Shown piece by piece: positions 1 to 8,700 of a stretch of 64,000 nt of DNA (the stretch's first letter is position 1; each line of letters opens with the position of its first letter). This DNA is from an uncultured Verrucomicrobiota bacterium. GTDB lineage: Bacteria > Verrucomicrobiota > Verrucomicrobiia > Opitutales > Opitutaceae. The stretch covers positions 110,814 to 174,813 of the forward strand of contig CAIUGM010000040.1 of the NCBI GenBank assembly GCA_903898675.1. The letters run 5' to 3'. A program made the position numbers and the translations under genes. The notes under the pieces are model-generated. The model worked only from the letters and a program-made list of their open reading frames with translations, did no database searches and was not told the origin of the DNA.

Positions 1-2
1 CG

Positions 3-467
3 TACCAACTCCCGACCTGCTCGGCCATCCTCTACAACCACGAATCCCCGCGTCGCAGCAGCGGGTTTGTAACCATCAAGATCGCCCGGGCCGCCGCCCG
101 GATTAAAAAGGGCCTGCAGCAGCAGCTCGTGCTGGGGAGCCTGACCGGACGGCGCGACTGGGGCTGGGCGCCGGACTACGTGCGCGGCATGTGGCTGATG
201 CTGCAGGAGAAAAACGTCGACGACTTCGTCCTCGCGACCGGCCAACTGCACAGCGTCGAGGAACTGGTGGACTTTGCCTTCCAAGGCGTGGGCCTCAACT
301 GGCGCGATTACGTCAAGTTCGACCAGGCCCTGGTCAACAGCAACGAACCCGTGGCCCCTTGCGGCAATCCGGCCAAGGCCCGCGCGGTACTCGGCTGGGA
401 AAACACCGTGCCGTTCAAGGACATGATCGCCCGGCTCGTGGAATCCGAACTGCAAAAGCTTTCATAG
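3..467 (+). CDS. GDP-mannose 4,6-dehydratase-like protein, 5'-truncated by window edge
   Basis: The reading frame is open from the first bases of the window to a TAG at 465-467, so only the C-terminal ~154 residues are seen. The fragment has the NHESPRR signature and the RRDWGWAPDYVRGMWLMLQ stretch characteristic of Gmd-type short-chain dehydratases, which convert GDP-mannose to GDP-4-keto-6-deoxymannose. The nucleotide-binding N-terminus and catalytic YxxxK lie outside the window. It is closely related to the complete gene starting 92 bp downstream, giving a tandem pair. The two differ at several positions (SSGFVTIKI here against GESFVTRKI downstream), so one may use another GDP-sugar. The family call is firm; the substrate is not established. 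Confidence 0.88.
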   Translation, partial: YQLPTCSAILYNHESPRRSSGFVTIKIARAAARIKKGLQQQLVLGSLTGRRDWGWAPDYVRGMWLMLQEKNVDDFVLATGQLHSVEELVDFAFQGVGLNWRDYVKFDQALVNSNEPVAPCGNPAKARAVLGWENTVPFKDMIARLVESELQKLS

Positions 468-558
468 AACCTTCCGTGGGCATTCAGAGTTCGTTCCCAC
501 TCCCACGCCTTTCGTAAGTTTGCGGCAACCTTCACCACGACTTTCCAGTCTATAGCAC

Positions 559-1548
559 ATGAAAAAAGCCTTCATCACCGGCATCACCGGCCAGGACGGA
601 TCCTATCTCACCGAACTGCTCCTCGAAAAGGGCTATGAAGTTCACGGCTTGGTCCGCCGCGCGAGCACGATGAACCGGGGCCGCATCGACCATCTAGCGG
701 CCTACGAACACGGCCCGAACCAACGCCTCTTCCTCCATTACGGCGATCTCGCCGACAGTGTTTCGCTGGTGAAGCTCCTCTACTCGCTGCAGCCGGATGA
801 AATCTACAATCTCGCGGCCCAGAGCCATGTGCGGGTTAGCTTCGATATTCCCGAGTACACCGCCGACATCACCGGCGTCGGCGCCGCCCGCATCCTCGAG
901 GCGATCATCGAGTCCGGCATTGGCAAGAAGGTCCGCTATTACCAGGCCTCCTCCTCCGAGATGTTCGGCAAGGTCCAGGAAGTGCCGCAGCGCGAGACCA
1001 CGTCGCTCTATCCCCGCTCCCCCTACGGCTGCGCCAAGGTCTTCGCCCACTGGCTGACGATCAACTACCGCGAGTCCTACAATCTTTTCGCCTGCAGCGG
1101 CATTCTCTTCAACCACGAGTCACCCCGCCGCGGCGAGAGCTTCGTCACTCGGAAGATTTCCCTCGCGGCTGCCCGGATCAAGCTGGGCCTGCAAAAGGAG
1201 TTGGTGCTCGGCAACCTCGATTCGAAACGCGACTGGGGTTATGCCAAGGAATACGTCGAGGGCATGTGGCTGATGCTGCAGCAGGAAAAGCCCGACGACT
1301 ATGTCCTCGCCACGAACGAGACGCACACGATTGGCGCCTTTCTCGACGCCGCCTTTGGCCGGCTCAACCTGGACTGGCACCAGTACGTGAAGTTCGACAA
1401 CCGTTTCCTGCGCCCCGCCGAGGTCGACCTGTTGATCGGCGACTACGCGAAAGCCAAGCAGCACCTCGGCTGGGAGCCCAAGACCCGGATGAAGGCCCTC
1501 GCCGAGCTGATGGTGGACGCGGACCTCGCTGCGCTGAGCAACAAGTAG
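559..1548 (+). CDS. gmd: GDP-mannose 4,6-dehydratase
   Basis: A 329-residue extended SDR enzyme. It has the N-terminal NADP-binding motif [11 protein letters not shown] (residues 7-17), the catalytic SSSEMFG segment near residue 130, the YxxxK pair Y156/K160 in SPYGCAK, and the C-terminal NHESPRRGE and [15 protein letters not shown] signatures. These are typical of Gmd, which makes GDP-4-keto-6-deoxy-D-mannose, precursor of rhamnose, fucose and related deoxysugars. It is slightly shorter than classical Gmd (about 345-375 residues). No reductase of the Rmd or Fcl type is obvious next to it. Close paralogues (WcbK/DmhA type) act on GDP-manno-heptose, which matters because a GDP-heptose gene set lies at 31403-34644. 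The ATG at 559 gives the complete Rossmann motif. Confidence 0.93.
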   Translation: MKKAFITGITGQDGSYLTELLLEKGYEVHGLVRRASTMNRGRIDHLAAYEHGPNQRLFLHYGDLADSVSLVKLLYSLQPDEIYNLAAQSHVRVSFDIPEYTADITGVGAARILEAIIESGIGKKVRYYQASSSEMFGKVQEVPQRETTSLYPRSPYGCAKVFAHWLTINYRESYNLFACSGILFNHESPRRGESFVTRKISLAAARIKLGLQKELVLGNLDSKRDWGYAKEYVEGMWLMLQQEKPDDYVLATNETHTIGAFLDAAFGRLNLDWHQYVKFDNRFLRPAEVDLLIGDYAKAKQHLGWEPKTRMKALAELMVDADLAALSNK

Positions 1549-1652
1549 CGACAGGCCTCCGCGCCTGCGCCATTGTTCGTATGAATCCCAGCCGGATTTA
1601 ACCGCTAATCTGCGCTGATCATCGTTGATTTTCGGAGGTTGCGCTTTTGGAG

Positions 1653-1708
1653 ACGGGACTACCAGTCCCGTGCTGTGCTGAGACATTATCGGTAGGGGCG
1701 GTTGCCCC
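1653..1708. terminator. Two hairpins between convergent genes, candidate bidirectional terminator
   Basis: The gap between the gmd stop and the end of the converging secreted-protein gene holds two strong inverted repeats. One is a perfect 8-bp stem with a 3-nt loop at 1653-1671 (ACGGGACT/AGTCCCGT). The other is a 5-bp GGGGC/GCCCC stem at 1695-1708. Their position between convergent genes fits transcription termination in both directions. Neither has a clean T tract, so a dispersed palindromic repeat is also possible. Confidence 0.45.
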
Positions 1709-1725
1709 AATAGCCCTGCTCAGGC

Positions 1726-4700
1726 CTACGGCGCGATGCGCCAGTCGGTGGAGATGATTCCGATCGACTGCCAGCTCGCGAAGGCTGTCCCGTTCATCAA
1801 CCAGAAGCCCCGGTCGCCGCTCGTTGTGTTCTCCCACAGGATGTCGGTTTTCCCGTCGCCGTTGTAGTCGCCCACCGCTGCGATCCGCCAGTTGGTTGAT
1901 ACGACACCAACATCCACCCAGCTCGAGAAATTGGTGCCGTTCATCAGCCAGAATCCCCGGTCGCCCGTCGTGGTGTTTTCCCAGACAACGTCTGCCTTTC
2001 CATCCCCGTTGAAGTCACCCACGGCTGCAATCCGCCAGTCGGTCGTGACCGCCCCGATGTCGACCCAACTCGCAAATGCCGTTCCGTTCATCAACCAAAA
2101 GCCCCGATCACCGGTGCTGGTGTTTTCCCACAGGATATCGGCCTTACCGTCGCCATTGAAATCCGCCGCGCCGGCGATCCGCCAGACAGTTGAGACATAG
2201 CCCAGGTCCACCCAGCTGGCGAACGTTGTCCCGTTCATCAGCCAGAATCCCCGGTCACCGGTGGTGGTGTTCTCCCACAGGAGATCAGGCTGCCCGTCAC
2301 CGTTGAAGTCGGCCGTCGCGGCGATTCGCCAGTCTGTCGTCACCGCGCCGATATCCACCCAACCGGCGTACGCCGTTCCGTTCATCAGCCAGAAGCCCCG
2401 GTCGCCGCTTGTCGTGTTTTGCCAGACGATGTCCGATTGATTGTCGTTGTTGAAGTCATCGGCGGGGATCGCAGTAACCGTGAGCACAGCGCCGCTGCTG
2501 GTGGTGTGGCCGACGGAATTGGTGACCACCACGGTGTAGGTACCGGCATCAGTGAGTGTCACATGCGCGATGGAATACGTCGCGCCGGTCGCGCCGGCGA
2601 TCGTCACGCCGTTTTTCTTCCATTGGTAGGTGAATGGACTCGTGCCTGAGGTGGTGGCGGTGAAGGACACTGCCTGCCCGGTCTCGATGGTGGTCGTCTG
2701 GGGCTGAGTCGTGAACGTCGGAGCAGCGGGTGTGACCGTCAGCGTGCCGACATTGCTGCGCGTGCTCCCGTAGGCGTTGGTGACGTACACCGAGTAGGCG
2801 CCGACGTCGGAGGCCTGGACGTTCGTCAGGGTCAGCGTAGGCCCGGTGCCGCCGGGCACCGGCGTGCTGTAGAGCGACCACAGGTAGGTGAGCGGCCCGG
2901 TGCCGCTGACGACGACCGTGAACGACGCCCCCTGCCCCGCCGTGGCCGTGGCTGGCACCGGCTGTGTGGTGACCACCGGCACGAGCCCGACCGTGAGTGA
3001 GGCGGCGTTGCTTGTGACCGTGCCCGCGGTGTTGGTCACGAGACAACGGAACTGATTCCCGGTCATGCTAATGTTCGACACGACCCGGAAGGCGGCGGTA
3101 GTGCAGCCGCTGTATGGCGCGCCGTTACTCAGGTTGCTCCAGTTCGAACCGCCATCGGTCGAGAGCTGCCACTGGTAATGGTAATAACCGAAAGTCGCGG
3201 GGACCCCGACCGGCACCACGGAGAACGGCACCGAGTTGCCGGAAGCGGCCGTCGCATTGGCTGGCTGGGTGGTCAGCGTCGGCAATGTTTCGTTCACAAC
3301 CAGGCCGGCCGCATTGCTGGTCGCCGTGCCGGTGCTGTTGCTGGCCATGCACAAAAACTCGTCACCATCCTGATCGGTGCCCGAGGCGATCGTCAGGGTC
3401 GCAGTGGTTGATCCACTGTAGGCCCCGCCATCCGTCAGGCTGTTCCAAGTGCTCGTGCGCGCCGCTTTCCGGTACCACTGGTAAGTGAACGACGCCGGGC
3501 CGCCCGATGCCGCGACACTGAAACTGACCGGATTGCCCGCGATCACGGTCTGCGGGACCGGCTGGCTGCTGATTACTGTGGAGGTGATCGGCCGATGAAC
3601 CTCGACCGTGAAATGTCCGAACACCTTCTTGCCTCCGGCATCAACGGCCTTCAATGCGAAGAAGTGAACACCGTCGGGCAGTCCGGCGACCTGCACCGTG
3701 CTGCCCGAGACCGTGCAGCTATTAGACGCCGGCACCACCGAGACGATCGGCGCGGGGCCGTCGGGATCCGCCGCCGTGAAATTCACGACCGCAGTGCCGT
3801 CGGTGGACGTAACATAGGTGTCGGTGACGGTCAGCGTCGGCGTAGTATTGCCATCGAGATCCACCAGCAGGCCGTCCACGCTCGCCCGGTACTTGGTATC
3901 GACCAGAAACGGCGTCTGCGAGCGATAGGCAACGGTGTCGATAACCTCGCCGTTGCAGAACGCGTCGGCGGACTTCTCGACATTGGCGTAGACGGTGTTC
4001 ACCTCGGCCAGATCGGGGGCGATGTAGACGAACCCGATCTTGAAGTGTTTTTGTGAAGTCGTGTAGTCCGGTGAACGTGGACCATGCGCAACCACTATGC
4101 CGGCCTGATCGAACGTGTCGTAGGTAGAATAGCCGGCGCTCAGGTCGGGGTTGAAGACCACGTTGTTGAGCACGTAGGCGGTCGGCCAGGTCTCGCGCAC
4201 CCCGAGCAGATAAAGGGACTGCTCGGAGAAGACCTCGAAATCATTCACGCGCGTGTTGTCGACCTTGCGGTAACGAAAGCCGTTGACGGGATCGCCGTAG
4301 AGCTTGTCGACCGTAACGCCGCCATCCGGTGAATAGGATGCGCCCATCTGGCAATCGACCGTGGAGTTGTACAGCCAGTGACCGTCGCTGAGCGTCGGAG
4401 GGGTCAGGGTGTAGAAAGCCCGGGCGCCCCAGGCGTGGCCGAGTTCGTGATCATAGACCGCGAGGACCGGCGCCGTGACGTTGCCGCCCGGCAGGTTGTA
4501 GCGGCAGAAGTCGACGGTCGCAAAGGTGAAGGGCGTCCCCGTATTCCAGGACTCATTGATGCCATTCGCCTTGAACGTCCGGTCGATGTAGTTCGGCACA
4601 TGCGAGTCGCCGGTGTTCGCGATGTAGCAAATCGAGAAATAGTTTCCCGGGCAGTTGGCCAACAGGGTGTCAAAATAGCCGCTCAGCCGGGGGAACGTTG

Positions 4701-4929
4701 GCGCGTTGCCGTAGATATCATTGTACGCGGTCGCCGGCGAAGCCCATGTCACCGTGGGATCGATGATAAAGAGACAATGCTCGGTCTGATATACAGTCGA
4801 ACTGATCTGATGCAGCACCGGCGCGGCCTGAATGGCCGGCAGGAGGGCGCACCCAAAAACCAGCCACGGAACGGACCGGAGCAGAAAAGCCGTGGAAAGG
4901 CGAAGCGAGGAAAGCGGGTAACTGATCAC
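1726..4929 (-). CDS. Secreted multidomain protein: metallopeptidase-like domain, Ig-like domains, FG-GAP/VCBS-type repeats
   Basis: A 1067-residue protein starting with a GTG codon. Residues 1-36 look like a signal peptide (hydrophobic core, AIQA cleavage region), so it is probably exported. A zinc-metallopeptidase-like HELGHAWG motif sits at residues 161-168; the HExxHxxG pattern resembles metzincins, with H184 a possible third ligand. Four Ig-like domains follow (about residues 440-815, recurring xTTQP...G..xxF.V starts and YQW or YLW cores). The C-terminus (about 824-1067) is five near-identical ~49-residue repeats with DFNGDGKAD calcium-loop motifs and RGFWLMNG cores, as in FG-GAP/VCBS repeats. 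A surface adhesin or secreted hydrolase is likely. It has no obvious enzymatic link to the polysaccharide genes, and no peptidase activity is proven. Confidence 0.8.
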   Translation of the reverse strand: MISYPLSSLRLSTAFLLRSVPWLVFGCALLPAIQAAPVLHQISSTVYQTEHCLFIIDPTVTWASPATAYNDIYGNAPTFPRLSGYFDTLLANCPGNYFSICYIANTGDSHVPNYIDRTFKANGINESWNTGTPFTFATVDFCRYNLPGGNVTAPVLAVYDHELGHAWGARAFYTLTPPTLSDGHWLYNSTVDCQMGASYSPDGGVTVDKLYGDPVNGFRYRKVDNTRVNDFEVFSEQSLYLLGVRETWPTAYVLNNVVFNPDLSAGYSTYDTFDQAGIVVAHGPRSPDYTTSQKHFKIGFVYIAPDLAEVNTVYANVEKSADAFCNGEVIDTVAYRSQTPFLVDTKYRASVDGLLVDLDGNTTPTLTVTDTYVTSTDGTAVVNFTAADPDGPAPIVSVVPASNSCTVSGSTVQVAGLPDGVHFFALKAVDAGGKKVFGHFTVEVHRPITSTVISSQPVPQTVIAGNPVSFSVAASGGPASFTYQWYRKAARTSTWNSLTDGGAYSGSTTATLTIASGTDQDGDEFLCMASNSTGTATSNAAGLVVNETLPTLTTQPANATAASGNSVPFSVVPVGVPATFGYYHYQWQLSTDGGSNWSNLSNGAPYSGCTTAAFRVVSNISMTGNQFRCLVTNTAGTVTSNAASLTVGLVPVVTTQPVPATATAGQGASFTVVVSGTGPLTYLWSLYSTPVPGGTGPTLTLTNVQASDVGAYSVYVTNAYGSTRSNVGTLTVTPAAPTFTTQPQTTTIETGQAVSFTATTSGTSPFTYQWKKNGVTIAGATGATYSIAHVTLTDAGTYTVVVTNSVGHTTSSGAVLTVTAIPADDFNNDNQSDIVWQNTTSGDRGFWLMNGTAYAGWVDIGAVTTDWRIAATADFNGDGQPDLLWENTTTGDRGFWLMNGTTFASWVDLGYVSTVWRIAGAADFNGDGKADILWENTSTGDRGFWLMNGTAFASWVDIGAVTTDWRIAAVGDFNGDGKADVVWENTTTGDRGFWLMNGTNFSSWVDVGVVSTNWRIAAVGDYNGDGKTDILWENTTSGDRGFWLMNGTAFASWQSIGIISTDWRIAP
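1729..2460 (-). repeat. Five tandem ~147-bp coding repeats (FG-GAP/VCBS type)
   Basis: Five consecutive repeats inside the secreted-protein gene encode units of about 49 residues, each with a DxNxDxxxD-type acidic loop, a W(Q/E)NT stretch, GDRGFWLMNGT and WRIA. The copies are highly similar at the protein level, indicating expansion by duplication or gene conversion. This is a coding repeat, not a CRISPR array. Confidence 0.85.
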
Positions 4930-5043
4930 AAAGGGTATGCTCGGACAAAGCGCGGCCTACTAAAGCCAACCCCGGGAGTTTACCGCAAATTGGAAACGAT
5001 AACACCCAAGGATATAACCCTGTATTCTACTGCTACTGTAATC

Positions 5044-5059
5044 AGGGCCATTTGGCCCT
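5044..5059 (-). terminator. Short hairpin downstream of the acyltransferase gene
   Basis: AGGGCC/GGCCCT form a 6-7 bp stem with a tiny loop in the 162-bp gap between the two minus-strand genes, 33 bp past the acyltransferase stop. It could end that transcript. There is no U-rich tail, so this is only a candidate. The rest of the gap shows no ORF. Confidence 0.3.
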
Positions 5060-5091
5060 TGTCGTTGGGGCCAGCACCGATGCGGCGGCGG

Positions 5092-6210
5092 CTAAGGTGT
5101 GATCCCGACCGGAAAATATCGCTTCAGCCCCAAAATCGGCCGCTCGATGAAGCGCCAGGACAGGACCGCAGTCAGGACACTGAGACCCACGCTGAGGCCG
5201 CCGTACTGCCATTGTGAGGTCAGATGGATATACTGGCGGCTGACCAGCCAGAGCAGGATATACCGCATGAAGAAGTGGTAGACATAGAGGCCATAGCTGA
5301 TCCGCCCGATGCGCACCATGAGCGGGTGGCCGAGAAATCGCCCCACCGGGCCCTGCGTCCCGCCAACGGCAAAGGCGATCAACCCGGTGAAGGCCGCCGC
5401 CGCCACCGCAAAGTACACAACCCCGAACCAGAGATACCCCTGGTAGTTGGCGTCAAGGTTCAGGACCAACCGCACCGTCGTGAGAAGCACCCAAAGTATC
5501 CCAAAGAACCGGCCGGCCGTGACGAAGCGGTCCATGCCCCCGGCCCGGCGGCCGGATTCATGCCAGGTGAGGGCGAGCCACGCGCCCAGCCCGAGTGAAT
5601 CCAGGCAGCCCCACAGGCTGGCGAAGACGAGCTTGTAGGGCGCACCGACCACCGCGAGCGTGAGCTTGTAGGTGAGCGAGAGGAAAACCAGGAGCAGGAT
5701 GACGGAGCGCAACCGCGGCCGGGGCACGAACACGACCATCACCGGCCAGAACAGGTAGAACTGCTCCTCCACGCTGAGCGACCAGAAGTGCGAGACCGCG
5801 CCGAGGTTGTTGGTCGGCGGCAAACCGGGCACGTTGAGCGTATAGGTGGCCAGGCGCAGGAGATGACTGGTGACCGGCTCATAGGCGACGAGCACGGCTA
5901 TCGCGATGGTCAGGTAATAGATGGGAAATATCCGCAGGGCCCGGCGGATATAAAAGGACCGGATCGCCCCGAATCCGTCACGTTCACCCGCCCGCTCGAT
6001 CCGCAGCAATATACCCGTGATCAGAAACCCGCTCAGGCAGAAGAAGAGCACCACGCCCATGTCACCCCAGCCGACGATCTGCTGCAGTCGGGCCAGGGGA
6101 ATCAAGTGCCCGATGAAGACCGCCGTGACGGCCAGGGCCCTCAGGCCGTCGAGCTGCGGGTAATAGCTTTCCCCGGGGGTGGCCGGGGCGGGCGCGATGG
6201 TTTCTGGCAT
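5092..6210 (-). CDS. Acyltransferase family 3 (OafA/YrhL-type) membrane protein
   Basis: A 372-residue polytopic membrane protein. The N-terminus carries the family hallmark YYPQLDGLRALAV followed by a membrane helix with the conserved catalytic His (FIGHLIPL). Further motifs are LFFCLSGFLITGILL, FYIRRALRIFPIYY and the SHFWSLSVEEQFYLFWP segment, all diagnostic of acyltransferase family 3. These enzymes transfer acetyl or other acyl groups across the inner membrane to O-antigen, capsule or other surface glycans. The frame extends upstream to a TTG at 6252, but the ATG at 6210 gives a standard short cytoplasmic leader. It lies opposite the main operon and is one of two such enzymes here (see 18083). 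Confidence 0.92.
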   Translation of the reverse strand: MPETIAPAPATPGESYYPQLDGLRALAVTAVFIGHLIPLARLQQIVGWGDMGVVLFFCLSGFLITGILLRIERAGERDGFGAIRSFYIRRALRIFPIYYLTIAIAVLVAYEPVTSHLLRLATYTLNVPGLPPTNNLGAVSHFWSLSVEEQFYLFWPVMVVFVPRPRLRSVILLLVFLSLTYKLTLAVVGAPYKLVFASLWGCLDSLGLGAWLALTWHESGRRAGGMDRFVTAGRFFGILWVLLTTVRLVLNLDANYQGYLWFGVVYFAVAAAAFTGLIAFAVGGTQGPVGRFLGHPLMVRIGRISYGLYVYHFFMRYILLWLVSRQYIHLTSQWQYGGLSVGLSVLTAVLSWRFIERPILGLKRYFPVGITP

Positions 6211-6324
6211 CAGTTCGGGTGGATCCCGCACCGTCAGGATAACGGGCGGCAAGTGGCGGCGAGCGTGGCAATACCGGGGCGCGAGAGAAGGAAATAAACC
6301 CCGGTTTGGCCACGGGGAAAGGCC

Positions 6325-6355
6325 TTTACTATCCCCATGGGTCCGCGTTTATAAA
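6325..6355 (+). promoter_or_regulatory. Weak candidate sigma70-like promoter upstream of the export ATPase gene
   Basis: In the divergent 231-bp gap between the acyltransferase and the ABC ATPase gene, TTTACT (6325-6330) and TATAAA (6350-6355) lie 19 bp apart. This AT-rich patch stands out in GC-rich surroundings and would read into the + operon. Spacing and -35 match are poor. Confidence 0.22.
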
Positions 6356-6441
6356 TCGGCCTTACCAGTGATGTTGCGCCACCCTTTCCGATCTTCCGAC
6401 CCACGCTTGCCGAGCACCTTTTGCCCGCAGCCTGATCCGGC

Positions 6442-7875
6442 ATGAGCGAAGACTCCGTTATTTCAGTCCAGGCGGTCAGCAAGGCCTACCGCATCTGGGA
6501 CAGCCCGTCCTCCCGGCTCACCGCGCCGTCCCTGGCCACGATGGGCCAGCTGTTCCCCGGGGAATCCGGTGCACGGCGCTGGCTGGAAGCGAAGGCCCAG
6601 CAGAGTTACCGGGATTTCTGGGCCCTCCGCGACGTCTCCTTTGAGGTCCGCCGGGGCGAAAGCGTCGGCATCATCGGCCGGAACGGCTCGGGCAAATCCA
6701 CCCTGCTCCAGATCATCGCCGGCACCCTGCAACCCACGAGTGGAGCCGTGAAAGTACAAGGAAGAGTGGCCGCGCTGCTGGAGCTCGGCAGCGGTTTCAA
6801 CCAGGAGTTCACCGGCCGGGAAAACGTCTACCTTAACGGCGCCGTGCTGGGCCTGTCGCGCGCGGAGATCGACCAGCGGTTCGACCAGATCGCGGCGTTT
6901 GCCGACATCGGTGATTTCATCGACCAGCCGGTCAAGACCTACTCGAGCGGCATGTTTGTGCGGCTGGCCTTTGCCGTGCAGACCGCGGTCGAGCCCCAGG
7001 TGTTGATCGTCGACGAGGCCCTGTCGGTCGGCGATGTCTTCTTCCAGCAGCGCTGCTACGAGCGGATGCGCCAGCTGACCGACACCGGCGTCTGCGTCGT
7101 GCTGGCAACCCACGACATGGGCTCGGTCCAGCGCTTCTGCCAGAACACGCTCGTTTTCCGGCGCGGCGCGGTCGCGTTCCAGGGTCCGTCCGCCCAGGCC
7201 ACCAAGCTCTACTTCCAAATCGAACAGCAGGAGAAGGTCGCCAGTTTCGCCGCGAAACCGGCCAAGCCGGCCGCCCCGAGCCCGCTGCCCGCGACTGCGA
7301 CGACACCCATCATCTCGTGGCCGGCCCAGGAAACGATGCTGCCGCTGCAGGACATCCCGGTGATCGGCAACGGCTGGGCCCGGTGCACGGCCGTGGCGGC
7401 CTGCAACACCGCCGGCGAAGTCACCGGCCACTTCGCCCAGGGCGAGACCCTCGTGGTCTTCTATGAGTTTGAAATCCTCCAGGACATGGAATTCTGCCTC
7501 GGCAGCATCACGCTGCGGGACAAGACCACGCAGGCGGTGCATTCCAAGATCACCCTGCAGGACGGCATCCGCGAGCCGGCCCGCGTGGCCCGCGGCTCCC
7601 GGCTCAGGTTCCGGCAGGACACGGTGCTCAACCTGGCCTGCGCGGACTACACCCTGGACGTCTCGCTGGACATGATCGCCGCCGATCTGCTCGACGAGCC
7701 CGGCATCAGCTACGAGGCCTTCATGGCGGCGCAGCTGCGCATCTGCGAACTCCACGCGGTCACCCGGGTTGCCGTGCGCATCCGCGAGGAGACGAGCCCG
7801 TTTCAACTGCTCCATTTTGGCGTGGCCGGGCTGCCCAGCCGTTCCATGATCGAGGTCATCCCACCCGCAATTTGA
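6442..7875 (+). CDS. wzt: Polysaccharide ABC transporter ATP-binding protein with Wzt-type C-terminal domain
   Basis: A 477-residue ATPase. Walker A is GRNGSGKST (residues 79-87), the ABC signature begins YSSGMFVRLAFA near residue 167, Walker B is VLIVDEA (D191, E192), and the H-loop is in LATHDMG. The long segment between the strand at FEVRRGES and the N-terminal SKAYRIW motif is typical of O-antigen and teichoic-acid exporters. The C-terminal third (about 305-455) is a beta-rich Wzt_C-like domain; in characterised Wzt proteins it recognises the terminal modification of the glycan. It heads a + operon, and the next gene starts 3 bp after its stop. The partner permease (Wzm) is not in this window, so it must be encoded elsewhere if export is ABC-dependent. 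Confidence 0.92.
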   Translation: MSEDSVISVQAVSKAYRIWDSPSSRLTAPSLATMGQLFPGESGARRWLEAKAQQSYRDFWALRDVSFEVRRGESVGIIGRNGSGKSTLLQIIAGTLQPTSGAVKVQGRVAALLELGSGFNQEFTGRENVYLNGAVLGLSRAEIDQRFDQIAAFADIGDFIDQPVKTYSSGMFVRLAFAVQTAVEPQVLIVDEALSVGDVFFQQRCYERMRQLTDTGVCVVLATHDMGSVQRFCQNTLVFRRGAVAFQGPSAQATKLYFQIEQQEKVASFAAKPAKPAAPSPLPATATTPIISWPAQETMLPLQDIPVIGNGWARCTAVAACNTAGEVTGHFAQGETLVVFYEFEILQDMEFCLGSITLRDKTTQAVHSKITLQDGIREPARVARGSRLRFRQDTVLNLACADYTLDVSLDMIAADLLDEPGISYEAFMAAQLRICELHAVTRVAVRIREETSPFQLLHFGVAGLPSRSMIEVIPPAI

Positions 7876-7878
7876 TTC

Positions 7879-8700
7879 ATGGCTGCGCTCCTTCCGCCCA
7901 ATTCCTTCTACGTCGTTTCTTATCCCCGCTCGGGCAACACCTGGCTGATCAACTGCCTCACCATGTTGCTCGACGGCGTGCGCGGTGAGGCCTACACGCC
8001 CTTCAAGCTCTACACCGAGCTCCACGGCAATCCCGACGAGGGCTTTCACTTCTGGTGCGAGCCGCGCCAGCGCACGGACCAGCCGATCTGCGTGAAGTCG
8101 CACGACGACCTCGCCGCCTTTCGCCGCCGTCATCCCCCGGGACCCGTGGTCTACATCGCCCGGGATGCCCGCGACAGCCTGCTGAGCTACTATTTTTTCC
8201 GGCAGGCCTACGCGAAAGCGGAGGAACTCGAGACCCAACGGATCAACGGCACGGAGGTCCTGATTTCCCGTGGCGCCTCGGAGCCCGTATTCCGGGCGGA
8301 TGAATTCTCGGCTTTCCTGCGCGCCGAGGCGCCGGCGTGGGCGGCGCATGTCGCGTCGGCGCGGGCGGACGGCGACCTGTGCTTCCTCACCTATGAGAAG
8401 CTGATGCTCGACTTCGAGGACAGCCTGCGCGGGGCCCTGGCGTGGATCAAGCAACCGGCGGTCCGCTCCTACGAGGAGACGGGGCGGGTTTACCATTCCG
8501 GTTTCGGTGCGGTCTTCGCCGGCAACAACCGGGATTTCTTCCGCCGCGGGCAGATCGGCGATTGGAAAAACTGGTACGACTCCAGCCATGCCCGGCTGCT
8601 GGACGGACTCATCGGGCCGGACCTGCTCGCCCTCGGCTTCGAATCCGACCCGGCCTGGGCCCAAAACTACGTGCCGGCGGCGAAGGTACCTCAGCCATGA
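7879..8700 (+). CDS. PAPS-dependent sulfotransferase domain protein
   Basis: A 273-residue cytosolic-type sulfotransferase. The 5'-phosphosulfate-binding loop is SYPRSGNTW (residues 14-22), and the 3'-phosphate-binding region is YIARDARDSLLSYY about 75 residues later. The spacing is that of the sulfotransferase-1 fold, which moves sulfate from PAPS to hydroxyl groups. Lying 3 bp after the export ATPase gene and overlapping the methyltransferase gene by 4 bp (ATGA), it probably sulfates a sugar of this polysaccharide. The acceptor cannot be read from sequence. Confidence 0.88.
   Translation: MAALLPPNSFYVVSYPRSGNTWLINCLTMLLDGVRGEAYTPFKLYTELHGNPDEGFHFWCEPRQRTDQPICVKSHDDLAAFRRRHPPGPVVYIARDARDSLLSYYFFRQAYAKAEELETQRINGTEVLISRGASEPVFRADEFSAFLRAEAPAWAAHVASARADGDLCFLTYEKLMLDFEDSLRGALAWIKQPAVRSYEETGRVYHSGFGAVFAGNNRDFFRRGQIGDWKNWYDSSHARLLDGLIGPDLLALGFESDPAWAQNYVPAAKVPQP

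Noticed and set aside
468..558. Possible cassette remnant between the two gmd-like genes
   Set aside because: Only a short TTCCGTGGG match to the arm of the 32388 palindrome; no inverted partner and no ORF.
1729..2460. Regular ~147-bp direct repeats considered as a CRISPR or satellite array
   Set aside because: Repeat units are coding, in frame, and differ by silent or conservative changes; no spacers of constant length.
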